Counted from the first letter of the stretch, positions 1 through 9,108 are shown. The stretch is 64,000 nucleotides of DNA from CAYNLK01 sp964398055 (GCA_964398055.1 CAYNLK010000022.1:1-64000); one strand, 5' to 3'. Made by a program: numbers and translations. The notes: generated by a model from the sequence alone, not told the origin.

Positions 1-198
1 TGTCGCCAGTCTGTCGGCTATTCAGTTGTTAATCTAAAATTTGTCAATCAGTTAGGGATTTTTCCTTTGTTTTTAACCCGTTTCTAATCCCCAAATCCCC
101 TAATCCCGGCGAGAACTTGCCTGGAGGACTATACTGTGTCTGGGACTAATGGTTAATCAGCAACTATTAAAATAAGCGGCGAGAAACACGACAGAGAA

Positions 199-2301
199 AT
201 GGCGAAGAAATACCAAAAAATCAAGCAAACCCGCCAGAGGAATAATTTTGAAGAAAATAAAGAGTGGCTGCTTCAGGCGGTGGAGCACGCTAATGAGATA
301 ATTATAGTAACTCAAGCGGGCTTCATCAAATACTACAACCCCAAAGCGATCCGGCTCACCGGATATTTGTCTCAAGAACTAACCTCCCAACCCATTACTG
401 AGTTTATTCATCCTGATGATCGAGACAGAGTGCTTAAGGATTATTGCGCGCAGCTCAGAGGGGAAGAGACGGCGGGGGTCTATACTTTTAGAATTATTGA
501 CAAAGCGGGCCAGGTCAGGTGGGTTGAAAAAATTGGCGTCCAGATAACCTGGGAGGATCAACCGGCCCTCTTGTGTATGGTCGGCGACATCACCTTACAC
601 AAACAGGTTGAAGAAGAACTTCACTGTCGCAACCGCGAGTTAGCGCTCCTCAACCGGATCATTGCCGCTTCGGCGGCTACGCCAGGCAAGGATCAGGAGG
701 CTATCCTGGAAGTAGCCTGCCGCGAACTGGCCCTGGCCCTCAACGTACCTCACGCGGTTGCCGCCCTGCTGGATAAAATGAAAACGACAATCACCGTCGT
801 GGCCGAGTATTCGGCCGAGGAGGGCCTGGCGACCTTACACCAGGCCTGGCCGGTTGTTGATGATCCTTTGGGCCAATACCTGCTCAGCCACAAAACGCCG
901 CTGGTCACCGGTGAGGATCTGAACAACCCCCACCTGGATCTCATCCACAACCATCTACGCCAGCGGGGTATTGCCTCATTGCTGCTTGTGCCGTTGGTAA
1001 TCGAGGGCGAGGTGGTGGGCAGCCTGGGGTTAGCGTCATTGGAACCGCGCCGCTTCTCGACTGAGGAGATCAATTTGACCTGGAGCGTGGCCGATCAATT
1101 GGCCGGGGTACTGGTCCGGGTCCGGCTGGAAGAGAAACGCCGCCAACTGGAAGAGCAGTATTACCAGGCCCAAAAAATGGAAGCCGTTGGCCGCTTGACC
1201 GCCGGCGTAGCTCACGATTTTAATAACCTCCTGACCGCCATTAATGGCTTTGCCGAGTTGATCCAGGCCCAACTCCGGCCTGATGATCCTGTACAGGAGA
1301 TGGTGGCCGCGGTCTTGCGCTCAGGCCAGCGAGCCGCCGGCCTGGTACGCCAGTTATTGGCCTTTAGCCGCAAGCAGATTATCCAGCCCCAGGTCTTGAA
1401 CCTTAATACCATTGTAGCCGAGCTGGACAAAATGTTGCAGCGCATCATCGGTGAAGATATTCATTTGAAAACGGTGCTGGCCTCCGACCTGTGGCCGGTC
1501 AATGTAGATCCGGCCCAACTCGAGCAGGTCATTGCTAACCTGGTGGTCAATGCCCGTGATGCGATGCCCGCAGGCGGCCAATTGACTATTGAAACGGCCA
1601 ATGTGGTCATCGACGATGATTATGTAGAGAGTCATCTGGATACCCAGCCGGGTAACTATGTCTTGCTGGCTATCAGCGATACCGGCTGTGGTATGAGTCC
1701 TGAAGTCAAAGCCCATATCTTTGAACCTTTCTTTACCACGAAAGAAAAAGGCCGGGGGACCGGGCTGGGGTTGGCCACGGTCTATGGGATCGTGAAGCAG
1801 AGCGGCGGCCATATCTGGGTCTATTCCGAAGAGGGTATTGGCACTACCTTCAAGATTTATCTGCCCGCCGTCGAGGAAAAGGTAACGAGGCCGTCAGCCC
1901 TCCAGGAGGCAGGAGCCGAGTTGCCGGTTGGCTCTGAGACAATTCTCCTGGTTGAGGATGATGCAGGGGTGCGGGAACTGCTACGACAGGTGTTGTCCAC
2001 GCTAGGGTATACCCTGGTGGAAGCCAAGAATGGGCAGGAAGCCTTGCACTTGCTGGCTCACTACCCTGACCCCATCCATCTATTGCTGACTGATGTGGTT
2101 ATGCCCGGTATCAGCGGCAAAACCCTGGCCGAAGAGGCATCGCGCACCCGGCCTGATTTGAAGACGCTGTTCATATCCGGCTACACCGACGAAGCGATTG
2201 TGCAGCATGGCGTCTCGGATGCAGAGACGGCCTTCTTGCAAAAGCCTTTTAGTCTCATGGCCCTGGCGGCTAAGATACGCTCCGTTCTGGATGAAAAATA
2301 A
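199..2301 (+). CDS. PAS-GAF hybrid histidine kinase with C-terminal REC domain
   Basis: Soluble hybrid sensor kinase of 700 aa with no membrane segment. Domains in order: PAS (about 25-145, ending in the DITLHKQ-type PAC motif), GAF (about 150-305), HisKA with phospho-acceptor His339 in GVAHDFNNLL (the HDFNNLL subtype), HATPase_c (about 435-555, with DTGCGM and GRGTGLGL ATP-lid motifs) and a REC domain (about 585-698) with phospho-acceptor Asp632 in LTDVVMPGISG and the distal KPF lysine. It should autophosphorylate on a cytosolic or redox/ligand signal and pass phosphate to its own REC. No DNA-binding partner lies next to it, so an Hpt or separate output protein must be elsewhere. The ATG at 199 has only a weak GAGAA-type ribosome site. 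The domain call is firm; the signal is unknown. Confidence 0.93.
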   Translation: MAKKYQKIKQTRQRNNFEENKEWLLQAVEHANEIIIVTQAGFIKYYNPKAIRLTGYLSQELTSQPITEFIHPDDRDRVLKDYCAQLRGEETAGVYTFRIIDKAGQVRWVEKIGVQITWEDQPALLCMVGDITLHKQVEEELHCRNRELALLNRIIAASAATPGKDQEAILEVACRELALALNVPHAVAALLDKMKTTITVVAEYSAEEGLATLHQAWPVVDDPLGQYLLSHKTPLVTGEDLNNPHLDLIHNHLRQRGIASLLLVPLVIEGEVVGSLGLASLEPRRFSTEEINLTWSVADQLAGVLVRVRLEEKRRQLEEQYYQAQKMEAVGRLTAGVAHDFNNLLTAINGFAELIQAQLRPDDPVQEMVAAVLRSGQRAAGLVRQLLAFSRKQIIQPQVLNLNTIVAELDKMLQRIIGEDIHLKTVLASDLWPVNVDPAQLEQVIANLVVNARDAMPAGGQLTIETANVVIDDDYVESHLDTQPGNYVLLAISDTGCGMSPEVKAHIFEPFFTTKEKGRGTGLGLATVYGIVKQSGGHIWVYSEEGIGTTFKIYLPAVEEKVTRPSALQEAGAELPVGSETILLVEDDAGVRELLRQVLSTLGYTLVEAKNGQEALHLLAHYPDPIHLLLTDVVMPGISGKTLAEEASRTRPDLKTLFISGYTDEAIVQHGVSDAETAFLQKPFSLMALAAKIRSVLDEK

Positions 2302-2338
2302 TTAACCTATCATCAAATAGAAGCAGGAGGTCAATCGA

Positions 2339-2451
2339 ATGTCTACTACCAATGAATTGCAAAGATTGTCGAAAGATAAGATACGAGAAGTAAAATAATG
2401 GTTCAATTACAAGATACAAACGGGAAAGAAGCGAAAACAAATGTCAAATAA
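2339..2451 (+). other. Two tiny coupled reading frames between the kinase and the glycosyltransferase
   Basis: A strong ribosome-binding site (GCAGGAGGTCAATCG) precedes an ATG at 2339 that opens a 19-codon frame, MSTTNELQRLSKDKIREVK, ending at 2398. A second frame of 17 codons starts at 2398 on the overlapping TAATG and ends at 2451. Neither peptide is recognised. They could be a leader for the glycosyltransferase at 2484 or the start of a decayed gene. The good ribosome site is seen; any function is speculation. Confidence 0.25.
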
Positions 2452-2483
2452 CAGAAATCATCTTGCGCCAGGAGTAAAGGTTT

Positions 2484-3674
2484 ATGAATAAACGTCTGCA
2501 TATTGCCCACTTTACTAATACCTATCATCCCTTTATTAATGGCGTGGTTCGTTCGGTAAGCGTATTTCGCCAGGCCCTCACCGACTTGGGGCATAACATT
2601 TTTATCTTTGCCCAGCACGCGAGTCACTTCGAAGATACCGAACCCTTTATCTTTCGATATCCGGCGATTGAGTTGCCGATCAGTCCACCCTATGCCCTCC
2701 CAATCCCGGTCTCTCCCTTTGTCGATAGGTTACTGCCTTCATTGAAGTTGGACGTGATCCATAGTCATCACCCATTTTTGTTAGGCCAGGCTGCCGCCAG
2801 AAAGGCCAACCAACTCGATTTGCCGTTGGTCTTCACCTTTCATACTCGCTATGACGAATACAGTCACTACGTGCCGCTCAACCAAACCTTTGTTAAAGGG
2901 GTTATCACGGAATGGCTGCGGGACTATTTGCAGCATTGCCAGCACATCATTACGCCGAGTAACAGTATCAAACAAATGTTCACCGATCACGGAGTGATAG
3001 ACCGGGTAACCACCATCCCTACCGGCATTGACCTGGCGCCTTTCCAGGCAGCTGATGGTCAATCGCTCCGAGAAGAGCGAGGTTGGGGAAAAGACAAAGT
3101 GTTGATTTCGGTGGGACGATTGGCGGTCGAGAAGAATTGGTCTACCTTATTAGCGGCGGCGGGTCAGGTCATGAGGCAGCATCGGGAGGTGCGGCTGGTG
3201 ATTATTGGGGAGGGTGAGGAACATAATGCGTTGCTTCAGCAGGCCCAGGAATTAGGCATCGCTGATAGGGTTGACTTTACCGGCCTGGTCCCCTTTGCCG
3301 ATATTCCTCGCTACCTGAAAGCAGCCGATTTGTTCTGTTTTGCCTCGGTGACCGAAACCCAAGGCCTGGTTACAATGGAGGCGATGGCGGCGGGTTTACC
3401 TGTTGTGGCCGTCAACGCCAATGGAACGCGGGATGAGGTTGAACACGGTCAAGAGGGCTTACTCACCAACAATGATAGCGCCGCTTTGGCTCAGGCTATC
3501 CACCAGGTTATTGAGGATGAAACTCTATGGCAACAGTTTAGACAAGCGGCTGGAAAGAAAGCGGAAGCCTTTGATATAAGGCTTCAGACTGAAAAACTGG
3601 TCAATGTTTACCATCAAGCGATGGAAGATAAAAAAGCAAAGCTTACGGTGCAGGTGGAATCCTCTGATTTATGA
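2484..3674 (+). CDS. Glycosyltransferase family 4 (GT-B fold)
   Basis: A 396-aa cytosolic or membrane-associated GT4 enzyme that transfers a sugar from a nucleotide-sugar donor. The N-terminal Rossmann domain has the acceptor-side signature HFTNTYHPFINGVVRS and the motif HSHHPFLLG near residue 95. The C-terminal donor domain begins with SVGRLAVEKNW (about 210) and holds the family EX7E element in SVTETQGLVTMEAMAAGLP (about 290-308). The N-terminal pattern is shared with glycosyltransferases making glycolipids such as diacylglycerol glycosides and with mannosyltransferases, so a membrane glycolipid product is plausible but not shown. The start is supported by GGAG/AGG upstream of ATG. It stands alone behind the hybrid kinase. 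Confidence 0.9.
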   Translation: MNKRLHIAHFTNTYHPFINGVVRSVSVFRQALTDLGHNIFIFAQHASHFEDTEPFIFRYPAIELPISPPYALPIPVSPFVDRLLPSLKLDVIHSHHPFLLGQAAARKANQLDLPLVFTFHTRYDEYSHYVPLNQTFVKGVITEWLRDYLQHCQHIITPSNSIKQMFTDHGVIDRVTTIPTGIDLAPFQAADGQSLREERGWGKDKVLISVGRLAVEKNWSTLLAAAGQVMRQHREVRLVIIGEGEEHNALLQQAQELGIADRVDFTGLVPFADIPRYLKAADLFCFASVTETQGLVTMEAMAAGLPVVAVNANGTRDEVEHGQEGLLTNNDSAALAQAIHQVIEDETLWQQFRQAAGKKAEAFDIRLQTEKLVNVYHQAMEDKKAKLTVQVESSDL

Positions 3675-3741
3675 TAGACAAGCCGCTTTAGCCCAACAAT
3701 GAGCTTGATTGAAGGTGAGCCGGAGGAGAAACAAAAAATGA

Positions 3742-4038
3742 TCTCACAACTTATACAACACCGTTGACCTCATTGATCGCATCGTGACCAGTCTGGAATC
3801 CCTACCTCCCCAGGATCGGCCCGTCTGCTGGTTTATGGCCGGCGCAGCCTTACTCGACCTTGATGAAGGGGGTCGAAAGGGCGTTGATCTCCCCCGCGTC
3901 GCCTCGACTTATTGGCCGCATCGCGCCAATTTTGACCGCATCCGCCAAACCGTCCTGGACTGGCGCATCCTGTGGCCGGGGCCAATGGTTCATCAGCCAC
4001 CTTTAGGCCTGGCTCGCATAAAGCATGTTAACAGCTGA
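3742..4038 (+). pseudogene. Remnant of an NAD(P)H-binding (NmrA/SDR-like) protein
   Basis: The frame open from 3742 encodes about 98 residues that look like the C-terminal half of an NAD(P)-binding atypical SDR: VDLIDRIVTSLESLPPQDRP, WFMAGAALLDLDEGG, GVDLPRVASTYWPHRANFDR and LDWRILWPGPMVHQPP. The GxxGxxG nucleotide-binding N-terminus is missing and the frame is closed upstream by TGA at 3739. A GTG at 3784 could start an 84-aa product, but the segment lacks a binding site and ends soon after the PGPMV motif. I read it as a truncated gene, probably inactive. A short functional protein is less likely. Confidence 0.6.
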
Positions 4039-4087
4039 AAAAAGTAAGCAACCTGTCAATCGACACCTGGTATAACCCCAACATAAA

Positions 4088-4124
4088 CAAAAAAGACGCC
4101 CATCACTCCGGTGATCAAGCGTCT
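4088..4124 (-). terminator. Rho-independent terminator of the tRNA-Leu gene
   Basis: On the minus strand, a hairpin with outer arms AGACGC/GCGTCT and inner arms ATCAC/GTGAT is followed by a run of T (AAAAAAA on the plus strand). It lies about 14 bases downstream of the tRNA 3' end. Confidence 0.8.
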
Positions 4125-4137
4125 ACTTGACATAAAA

Positions 4138-4224
4138 TGGGCCGGGTGGGACTCGAACCCACACGGGGTGATAAGCCCCAGCGGATTTTAAGTCCGCAGC
4201 GTCTGCCTGTTCCGCCACCGGCCC
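4138..4224 (-). tRNA. tRNA-Leu(UAA)
   Basis: An 87-nt class II tRNA on the minus strand. The acceptor stem is GGGCCGG/CCGGCCC with discriminator A. The anticodon stem GCGGA/TCCGC encloses the loop CTTAAAA, giving anticodon UAA. A long variable arm (CTGGGGCTTATCACCCC region) identifies the leucine class, and the T arm is GTGGG-TTCGAGT-CCCAC. CCA is not encoded. It is followed by its own terminator. Confidence 0.95.
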
Positions 4225-4301
4225 CTGTTTAAGTGCAGACAGCAGGGGGAATATTACTGCAATTGGCCTCAATAGTCAAGAAGGGCAGTAACCGAGCCGG
4301 A

Positions 4302-5381
4302 TTAGCCGGATTTGCGCCTGAAGATAACGAAGTCCCAGACCCACTGTTCCGGGTCGGTGGAGTAAGCCAGCGACACAGTCTCCGACAGGGGGGTACCGTT
4401 CTCATCGGCCAGGTAGATATTCCAAACGCCATCGCTGAAGGGTCCCGGCTCAAGTTTTAGATTACCCTGTTTAACATAGTCACAGTCCAAACAGTTGACC
4501 ACATCCCAGTTCCAGGTACTGAGGCCGCTTTCGACGTGCTGGCCGGATGGAACGTGGTCGCCGATGACCTTGTAACCGCCGATAGGAATATTGCCCTCGC
4601 TGACGACTGCCACGTAGATGGTGACGACATGATAGTTGGTTTTTTGAAACATCCGGTTGCCCTGTTCCACCACCGCAAAGGGAAAGGAGGGCGCCGGGGG
4701 TGGGGTAGGCGGGGCCAGAGTAGCGGTAGGCAGTTGCGGGAGCGGAGGTGAGGTGGGGGTTGGTTCAAGGGTTGCGGTTGGCATAGGAGTGTCGGTTGCT
4801 TCAGGGGTACTGCTGGGAGTTAAGGTTGGAACAGGCGTTGGCAGGGCAGTGGCCTCCAGTACCGGCGTTGGCAAAAAAGAGTCGCCGCTGCTGGCAACCA
4901 GCGGCGCCGCCGCGGCTGAGGCGGGCGCATTAGGATCGGCGGTTGGGGTGAAGGTCGGCCGGCGGGTGGGCGTAGGGGCATCAAAGGCGATATTTGGAGC
5001 CACGGCAGCGGCGTTATCCGAGCGGGTGTGAATGTAGGTGGCAACCACAATTGACCCCAACAGGAAAACCAGGCCGATGAAGGCAATGGTGGCGATCATA
5101 TCAATGGTGGCTTGAGACATTCGCCAGAACTGCCAGGTTGGCGGCTTAGCCTTTTTCTGGTTGGGGGTCGATTTTTTGGCGACTGGTTTCTTGGCGGCCG
5201 GTTTCTTGACAACCGGGGTAGGCCGAGTAGGTCCGGCTTGTAACAGTCGCCGCAGTTCATTTTCAAGCTGATTGATCTCTACAACCAGGGGATAGGGGGT
5301 ATTGGGGCCATAATGGGACTGGTATTTTCTTAACTCTTCCAGGCGATACATTTTGGCTTGAATCAATTCATTGACCGACAT
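4302..5381 (-). CDS. Membrane-anchored protein with Pro/Thr-rich extracellular stalk
   Basis: Not a recognised family. The ATG at 5381 (359 aa) is preferred over an upstream in-frame TTG because GGTGGGG sits at the right distance. Residues 1-50 form a cytosolic helical segment (MSVNELIQAKMYRLEELRKY) followed by a Lys/Pro/Ala-rich stretch. One transmembrane helix (about 100-125, MIATIAFIGLVFLLGSIVVA) is followed by a long Pro/Thr/Ala-rich linker with many PTP and TPT repeats (about 130-235). A folded C-terminal domain of about 115 aa contains VVTIYVAVVSEGNIPIGGYK and two close cysteines in NCLDCDYVK. Type II topology would place the C-terminal domain outside the cell. Function unknown; the layout suggests an envelope-exposed binding domain on a flexible stalk. 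Confidence 0.8.
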   Translation of the reverse strand: MSVNELIQAKMYRLEELRKYQSHYGPNTPYPLVVEINQLENELRRLLQAGPTRPTPVVKKPAAKKPVAKKSTPNQKKAKPPTWQFWRMSQATIDMIATIAFIGLVFLLGSIVVATYIHTRSDNAAAVAPNIAFDAPTPTRRPTFTPTADPNAPASAAAAPLVASSGDSFLPTPVLEATALPTPVPTLTPSSTPEATDTPMPTATLEPTPTSPPLPQLPTATLAPPTPPPAPSFPFAVVEQGNRMFQKTNYHVVTIYVAVVSEGNIPIGGYKVIGDHVPSGQHVESGLSTWNWDVVNCLDCDYVKQGNLKLEPGPFSDGVWNIYLADENGTPLSETVSLAYSTDPEQWVWDFVIFRRKSG

Positions 5382-5432
5382 GTTCCCCACCAATCATTCC
5401 AATAACAATTAATTTGATCTTCATACATTATG

Positions 5433-5545
5433 TATAGTAGCATATCTTGCCTAAAAAGACAACATGGACTGCCGGTCACAGCCTTAAATTTTGGATAATT
5501 CCTCTATTTAGTAGGTATTTTGTGCAAAACTACTACATATAGTAG
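5433..5545. promoter_or_regulatory. Repeated TAGTAG motifs and a palindrome between divergent genes
   Basis: The divergent intergenic region has TAGTAG-type motifs near 5435, at 5511 (TAGTAGGTATT) and at 5540 (TAGTAGGTTGC). The last forms a perfect inverted repeat, CTACTA-CATA-TAGTAG, at 5530-5545. The first overlaps the -10 of the minus-strand promoter. This could be an operator for one regulator acting on both genes; no regulator is identified. Confidence 0.3.
5434..5462 (-). promoter_or_regulatory. Sigma70-type promoter for the membrane-anchored protein
   Basis: On the minus strand a TTGTCT -35 (5457-5462) and a TACTAT -10 (5434-5439) are separated by exactly 17 bp. The expected start leaves a 5' leader of roughly 45 nt before the ATG at 5381. 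Seen by eye only. Confidence 0.5.
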
Positions 5546-5648
5546 GTTGCCAATTGGGTCGGCCTCGTGCTTTTGGGCAATATTTGCTAATTACCGAATG
5601 CTTTTTATCTGCCTGAAATTCGGGACGCGCCTTAGCCTCAAAAGCCTG

Positions 5649-5677
5649 TTGCATCTGATGTAAGGCCGTGTTATACT
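5649..5677 (+). promoter_or_regulatory. Promoter giving a probably leaderless mRNA for the GAF-PAS kinase
   Basis: TTGCAT (5649-5654), a 17-bp spacer and TATACT (5672-5677). Only six bases separate the -10 box from the ATG at 5684, so the transcript would start at or next to the A of the start codon. Confidence 0.5.
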
Positions 5678-5683
5678 TGAGGT

Positions 5684-8380
5684 ATGATCGCGACTGGAGC
5701 AGGCAACCAAAATGTAGAACAACTGGCCTTGTTGTTCGCTATTACCCAGACCTTAAGCGGCCGGTTCGACTTTCAGGAACTCATCGAGCGAATTCTGGGG
5801 CTGGCCCCTGCCTTGAGGGGTGACTCGGCCAGTATATTGGTGCAGGAAAAGGACCAAACCATCTATTATCGCTCGACCATCCCGGGCTGCGAGGAACTGG
5901 TTGGTCCAGCCGGCAGCCACTTTGCTCAACGCCTGCTCAAAGAAGGGCTGGAAGGCTGGGTGATGCGTCACCAGCAAGCCGTAATTATCGATAATACCAG
6001 CCAGGACAAGCGCTGGTACCGGGCCTCCTACCTGCCGGAGCTTGAACTGAGTGTGGTTGCTTTGCCGTTTACGCTAAACCGGGTCGAGGCCGGCGGCGTC
6101 TACCTGCTTGGGCGGAATGATCCAGGTTACTTCACCGCCGCCGATCTCACCCTCCTGGAAACGGTTATCAGCCAGATTGGGCTGGCCCTGGAAAATGGGC
6201 TGCTCGTCAAGAACCAGTCGGAGCGGTCGGTGCAACTGGCCTTGATCAACGAGGTCAGCCAGGCGGCCACGTCGATTCTGAACCTGGACGTGATGCTGAG
6301 AACGGTGGTTCAAGCGATTCGGCGCACCTTTGCCTTCTACAGCGTCTCGATCCATTTATACAATCCCGCCACCCAACTGGTCGAATTGCGGGCCAGAGTC
6401 ACTTCCGACCAGCACGGGCCGGTTACTGATCCTGTACCGGTAACTCACCAACTGCGGGAGGGGCTGGTTGGTTGGGCCGCCGCAACCAAAGAAACGATCC
6501 TGGCCAATGACGTAACCCACGAGCCGCGCTATGTAGCCAAAGGTGAAACCAAAGAAGTTCGCTCGGAGTTGTGCGTGCCGATCACCCTGGGGGTCAAGAT
6601 TATCGGCGTGCTGGCGCTGCAAAGTACCCGGCTGGAAGCGTTCGGCAAACATCACGTCTCGGCGTTGGAGATGTTGGTGGACCAACTGGCCATTGCCATC
6701 GAAAATGCTCGGCTTTACGCCGAAATCAACCAGCGGGTGCAGGAGCTAAAATCTCTCAACGAGATCGGCCAGGCCATCAACTCCACCCTGAACCTGCAAG
6801 AAACGCTGACCCTCATCACCGACCACACCACCCGGTTGATGAACGTGGCTGCGGCTTCACTGGCCCTGCGTGATGATCAAACTCAGGAGGTCTGGTTTGC
6901 GGCGGCTTTTGGGGAAGGTTCGGCGGCCGTTATTGATCTGCGGCTGAAGTTGGGGCAGGGGCTGGCCGGCTGGGTGGCCCAAACCGGCGAACCGGTGATC
7001 GTGCCCGATGTGACCAAAGATGCCCGCTTCTTTGCCGAGGTCGATAAGACCAGCGGCTTCAATACCCGCTCGATCCTGAGTGTGCCGCTACAGACCAAAG
7101 GCCAAACCATTGGGGCTATTGAAGTAATGAACAAACAGGGCGGCGAGTTCAATCACGAAGATCAAGCCCTATTGCAGGCCCTGGCTGTGTCGGCCGCAAC
7201 GGCCATTGAAAACTCGCAACTGTACGAAGAAAAAATCAAAACCATCGAACGTCTGGCCGAAGCCGAGCGCCAGAACGCTCACCTCTTCCAGCAGGCCGAG
7301 GCCCTGAGAAAATTCAACGAAGATATTATTCAAAATATGACCAATGGGCTGATTGCCATCGACCAGCAGCAACGGATTACCGCCTTTAATCCGGCGGCCG
7401 CCAGCATGCTGGGTTGCCAGGCCGAAGCTGTGCTGAATCGCCCCATCCAGGCGGCGATCAGCGGCGCCGAGGAGTTGATCCGGGTCTTTGAACAAACCCT
7501 GGCGACCGGCCAGCCGCAGGCCCACCAGGAAGTGTTGGTGCGCCACTGGGATGGCGCGGATCTACCGATCTCGGTTAGCACGGCGCCGCTGGCAACCAGT
7601 CCAACCGGCCAGCCGCGCGCCGGCGTGGTAGGGGTGCTGGAAGATTTGAGCGAGCTGAAAGCATTGGAAGCGGAACGGCGGCGGCTGGACCGGTTGGCCG
7701 CCCTGGGTGAGATGTCGGCGGTGGTGGCCCACGAAATCCGGAATCCGATGGCCGGCATCGGGGCCGGCATCGAGTATCTCACCCGGCATATCCCCAAAGA
7801 TTCCCCAGACTACGAAGGCGTAACGATGATCCAGGGCGAGATCAGCCGGGTCAATCGCATTTTAGAGGACATCCTCTTTGTCGCCCGGCCGCTGCGACTC
7901 AATCTTTCGCGTGAAAATATTCCTGAAATTATCAACACGGTCATCCAACGCTATCGCCCCACCCTGCGGGAGAGCCAGGTGACGGTTGTCACCAGCTGCC
8001 AGGACAACCTGCCCCTGCTCAAAGTTGATCGCCAGCGCCTGGAGCAAGTTTTTGCCAACTTGGTCATCAACGCGGCCCAGGCGATGACCGCAGGCGGCCA
8101 ACTCAAAATCGAAACGCAAACCGGCCGGGGCAACGGCCGGTCAGAGCCGGAGTTCATCATTGTCTCAGTGGCCGATACCGGTCCGGGCATTCCGCCGGAA
8201 GCGCAACGGCGTATTTTTGAACCCTTTTTCACTACCAGAACCAAAGGCACCGGGCTGGGCCTGCCTGTGGCCCGTCAAATCATTGAGGCGCACGGCGGCA
8301 GGATTAGCGTTGAAAGTGAGGCCGGCCGGGGGGCCTGCTTCATCATCCAGTTGCCGATGGAGAGGAGTCTGGCTGCATGA
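5684..8380 (+). CDS. Triple-GAF PAS histidine kinase
   Basis: An 898-aa cytosolic sensor kinase. Three consecutive GAF domains (about 8-180, 185-350, 353-515), each ending in the AIEN signature, are followed by a short coiled coil, a PAS domain (about 540-660, IQNMTNGLIAIDQQQRITAFN), HisKA with phospho-acceptor His683 in VVAHEIRNPM, and HATPase_c (about 775-893, DTGPGIPPE and TKGTGLGLPVARQI). The HEIRNP type resembles kinases of the NtrB/AtoS group. It lacks membrane helices, so the GAFs probably bind small ligands, nucleotides or redox cofactors; conserved ligand residues cannot be assigned by eye. Its stop overlaps the start of the next gene by ATGA, which pairs it with the OmpR-type regulator. 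It lies at the head of a sensor-rich region. Confidence 0.94.
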   Translation: MIATGAGNQNVEQLALLFAITQTLSGRFDFQELIERILGLAPALRGDSASILVQEKDQTIYYRSTIPGCEELVGPAGSHFAQRLLKEGLEGWVMRHQQAVIIDNTSQDKRWYRASYLPELELSVVALPFTLNRVEAGGVYLLGRNDPGYFTAADLTLLETVISQIGLALENGLLVKNQSERSVQLALINEVSQAATSILNLDVMLRTVVQAIRRTFAFYSVSIHLYNPATQLVELRARVTSDQHGPVTDPVPVTHQLREGLVGWAAATKETILANDVTHEPRYVAKGETKEVRSELCVPITLGVKIIGVLALQSTRLEAFGKHHVSALEMLVDQLAIAIENARLYAEINQRVQELKSLNEIGQAINSTLNLQETLTLITDHTTRLMNVAAASLALRDDQTQEVWFAAAFGEGSAAVIDLRLKLGQGLAGWVAQTGEPVIVPDVTKDARFFAEVDKTSGFNTRSILSVPLQTKGQTIGAIEVMNKQGGEFNHEDQALLQALAVSAATAIENSQLYEEKIKTIERLAEAERQNAHLFQQAEALRKFNEDIIQNMTNGLIAIDQQQRITAFNPAAASMLGCQAEAVLNRPIQAAISGAEELIRVFEQTLATGQPQAHQEVLVRHWDGADLPISVSTAPLATSPTGQPRAGVVGVLEDLSELKALEAERRRLDRLAALGEMSAVVAHEIRNPMAGIGAGIEYLTRHIPKDSPDYEGVTMIQGEISRVNRILEDILFVARPLRLNLSRENIPEIINTVIQRYRPTLRESQVTVVTSCQDNLPLLKVDRQRLEQVFANLVINAAQAMTAGGQLKIETQTGRGNGRSEPEFIIVSVADTGPGIPPEAQRRIFEPFFTTRTKGTGLGLPVARQIIEAHGGRISVESEAGRGACFIIQLPMERSLAA

Positions 8381-9087
8381 CCGCGCACATTTTGGTCATC
8401 GATGACGAAAAAACACTTCGCCATTTTCTGCGGTTACACCTATTGGAACAGGGTTATCAGGTTAGCGAAGCGGCCGACGGCAAAACCGCCTTGCGGCTGA
8501 TTAACGAACAACACTTTGACGTTGCCCTGGTTGATCTACGCTTGACCGATATGGGCGGACTGGAGATTGTACGCCATTTGCGGCAGGTTTCGCCCAAAAC
8601 CAGCGTAATAATCTTGACCGCCTACGCCAGCCTGGACTCGGCCATTGAAGCCTTACGCCAGGGCGCCCACGATTATCTGACTAAACCGTTTGACACGGTT
8701 GAACTGCTGGCCAGCGTAGCCGATGGCGTGGCCCGGCAAGCTGTGGGGCCGCGTGCGGAACAACAGCCGGGTGAGGAGTCGCTCCTAACGATCAAGGATC
8801 TGAGTCTCAATCGGGCCAATCGCCAGGTAAGCCGCGACGGCGAACCGATCAACCTGACCCCTACGGAATTCGACATTCTGGTTACCCTCATGCTGCAACC
8901 GGATACGGCCCTTGATTCGGTTACCCTGATCAAACAAGTCCGCGGCTACGAAGCGACTGAAAGCGACGCCCGGGCCATTGCCAGAGTCCACGTGCACCGC
9001 CTGCGACAAAAATTGGAACCCGATCCGGCCAATCCCCGCTATGTGGTCACGGTAGCCGGGGGCAGGTATTTGCTTAGTGGCCAATAA
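8377..9087 (+). CDS. OmpR/PhoB-type response regulator
   Basis: A 236-aa regulator that overlaps the kinase gene by 4 bp, so the two are translationally coupled. The REC domain (1-118) has the acidic pocket in VIDDEKTLRHFL, phospho-acceptor Asp53 in VALVDLRLTDMGG, the switch Thr in IILTAYAS and Lys in DYLTKPFD. The C-terminal winged helix (about 130-232) is of the Trans_reg_C class: INLTPTEFDILVTLM, then ARVHVHRLRQKLEPDPANPR and the wing hairpin YVVTVAGGRYLL. Such regulators bind tandem direct repeats with about one helical turn of spacing. The promoter region immediately downstream (9109-9153) carries exactly that kind of repeat, so it is a good candidate regulator of the following operon. 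That link is inference. Confidence 0.94.
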   Translation: MTAHILVIDDEKTLRHFLRLHLLEQGYQVSEAADGKTALRLINEQHFDVALVDLRLTDMGGLEIVRHLRQVSPKTSVIILTAYASLDSAIEALRQGAHDYLTKPFDTVELLASVADGVARQAVGPRAEQQPGEESLLTIKDLSLNRANRQVSRDGEPINLTPTEFDILVTLMLQPDTALDSVTLIKQVRGYEATESDARAIARVHVHRLRQKLEPDPANPRYVVTVAGGRYLLSGQ

Positions 9088-9108
9088 GATCCCCCTTTCC
9101 CCCGTAAT

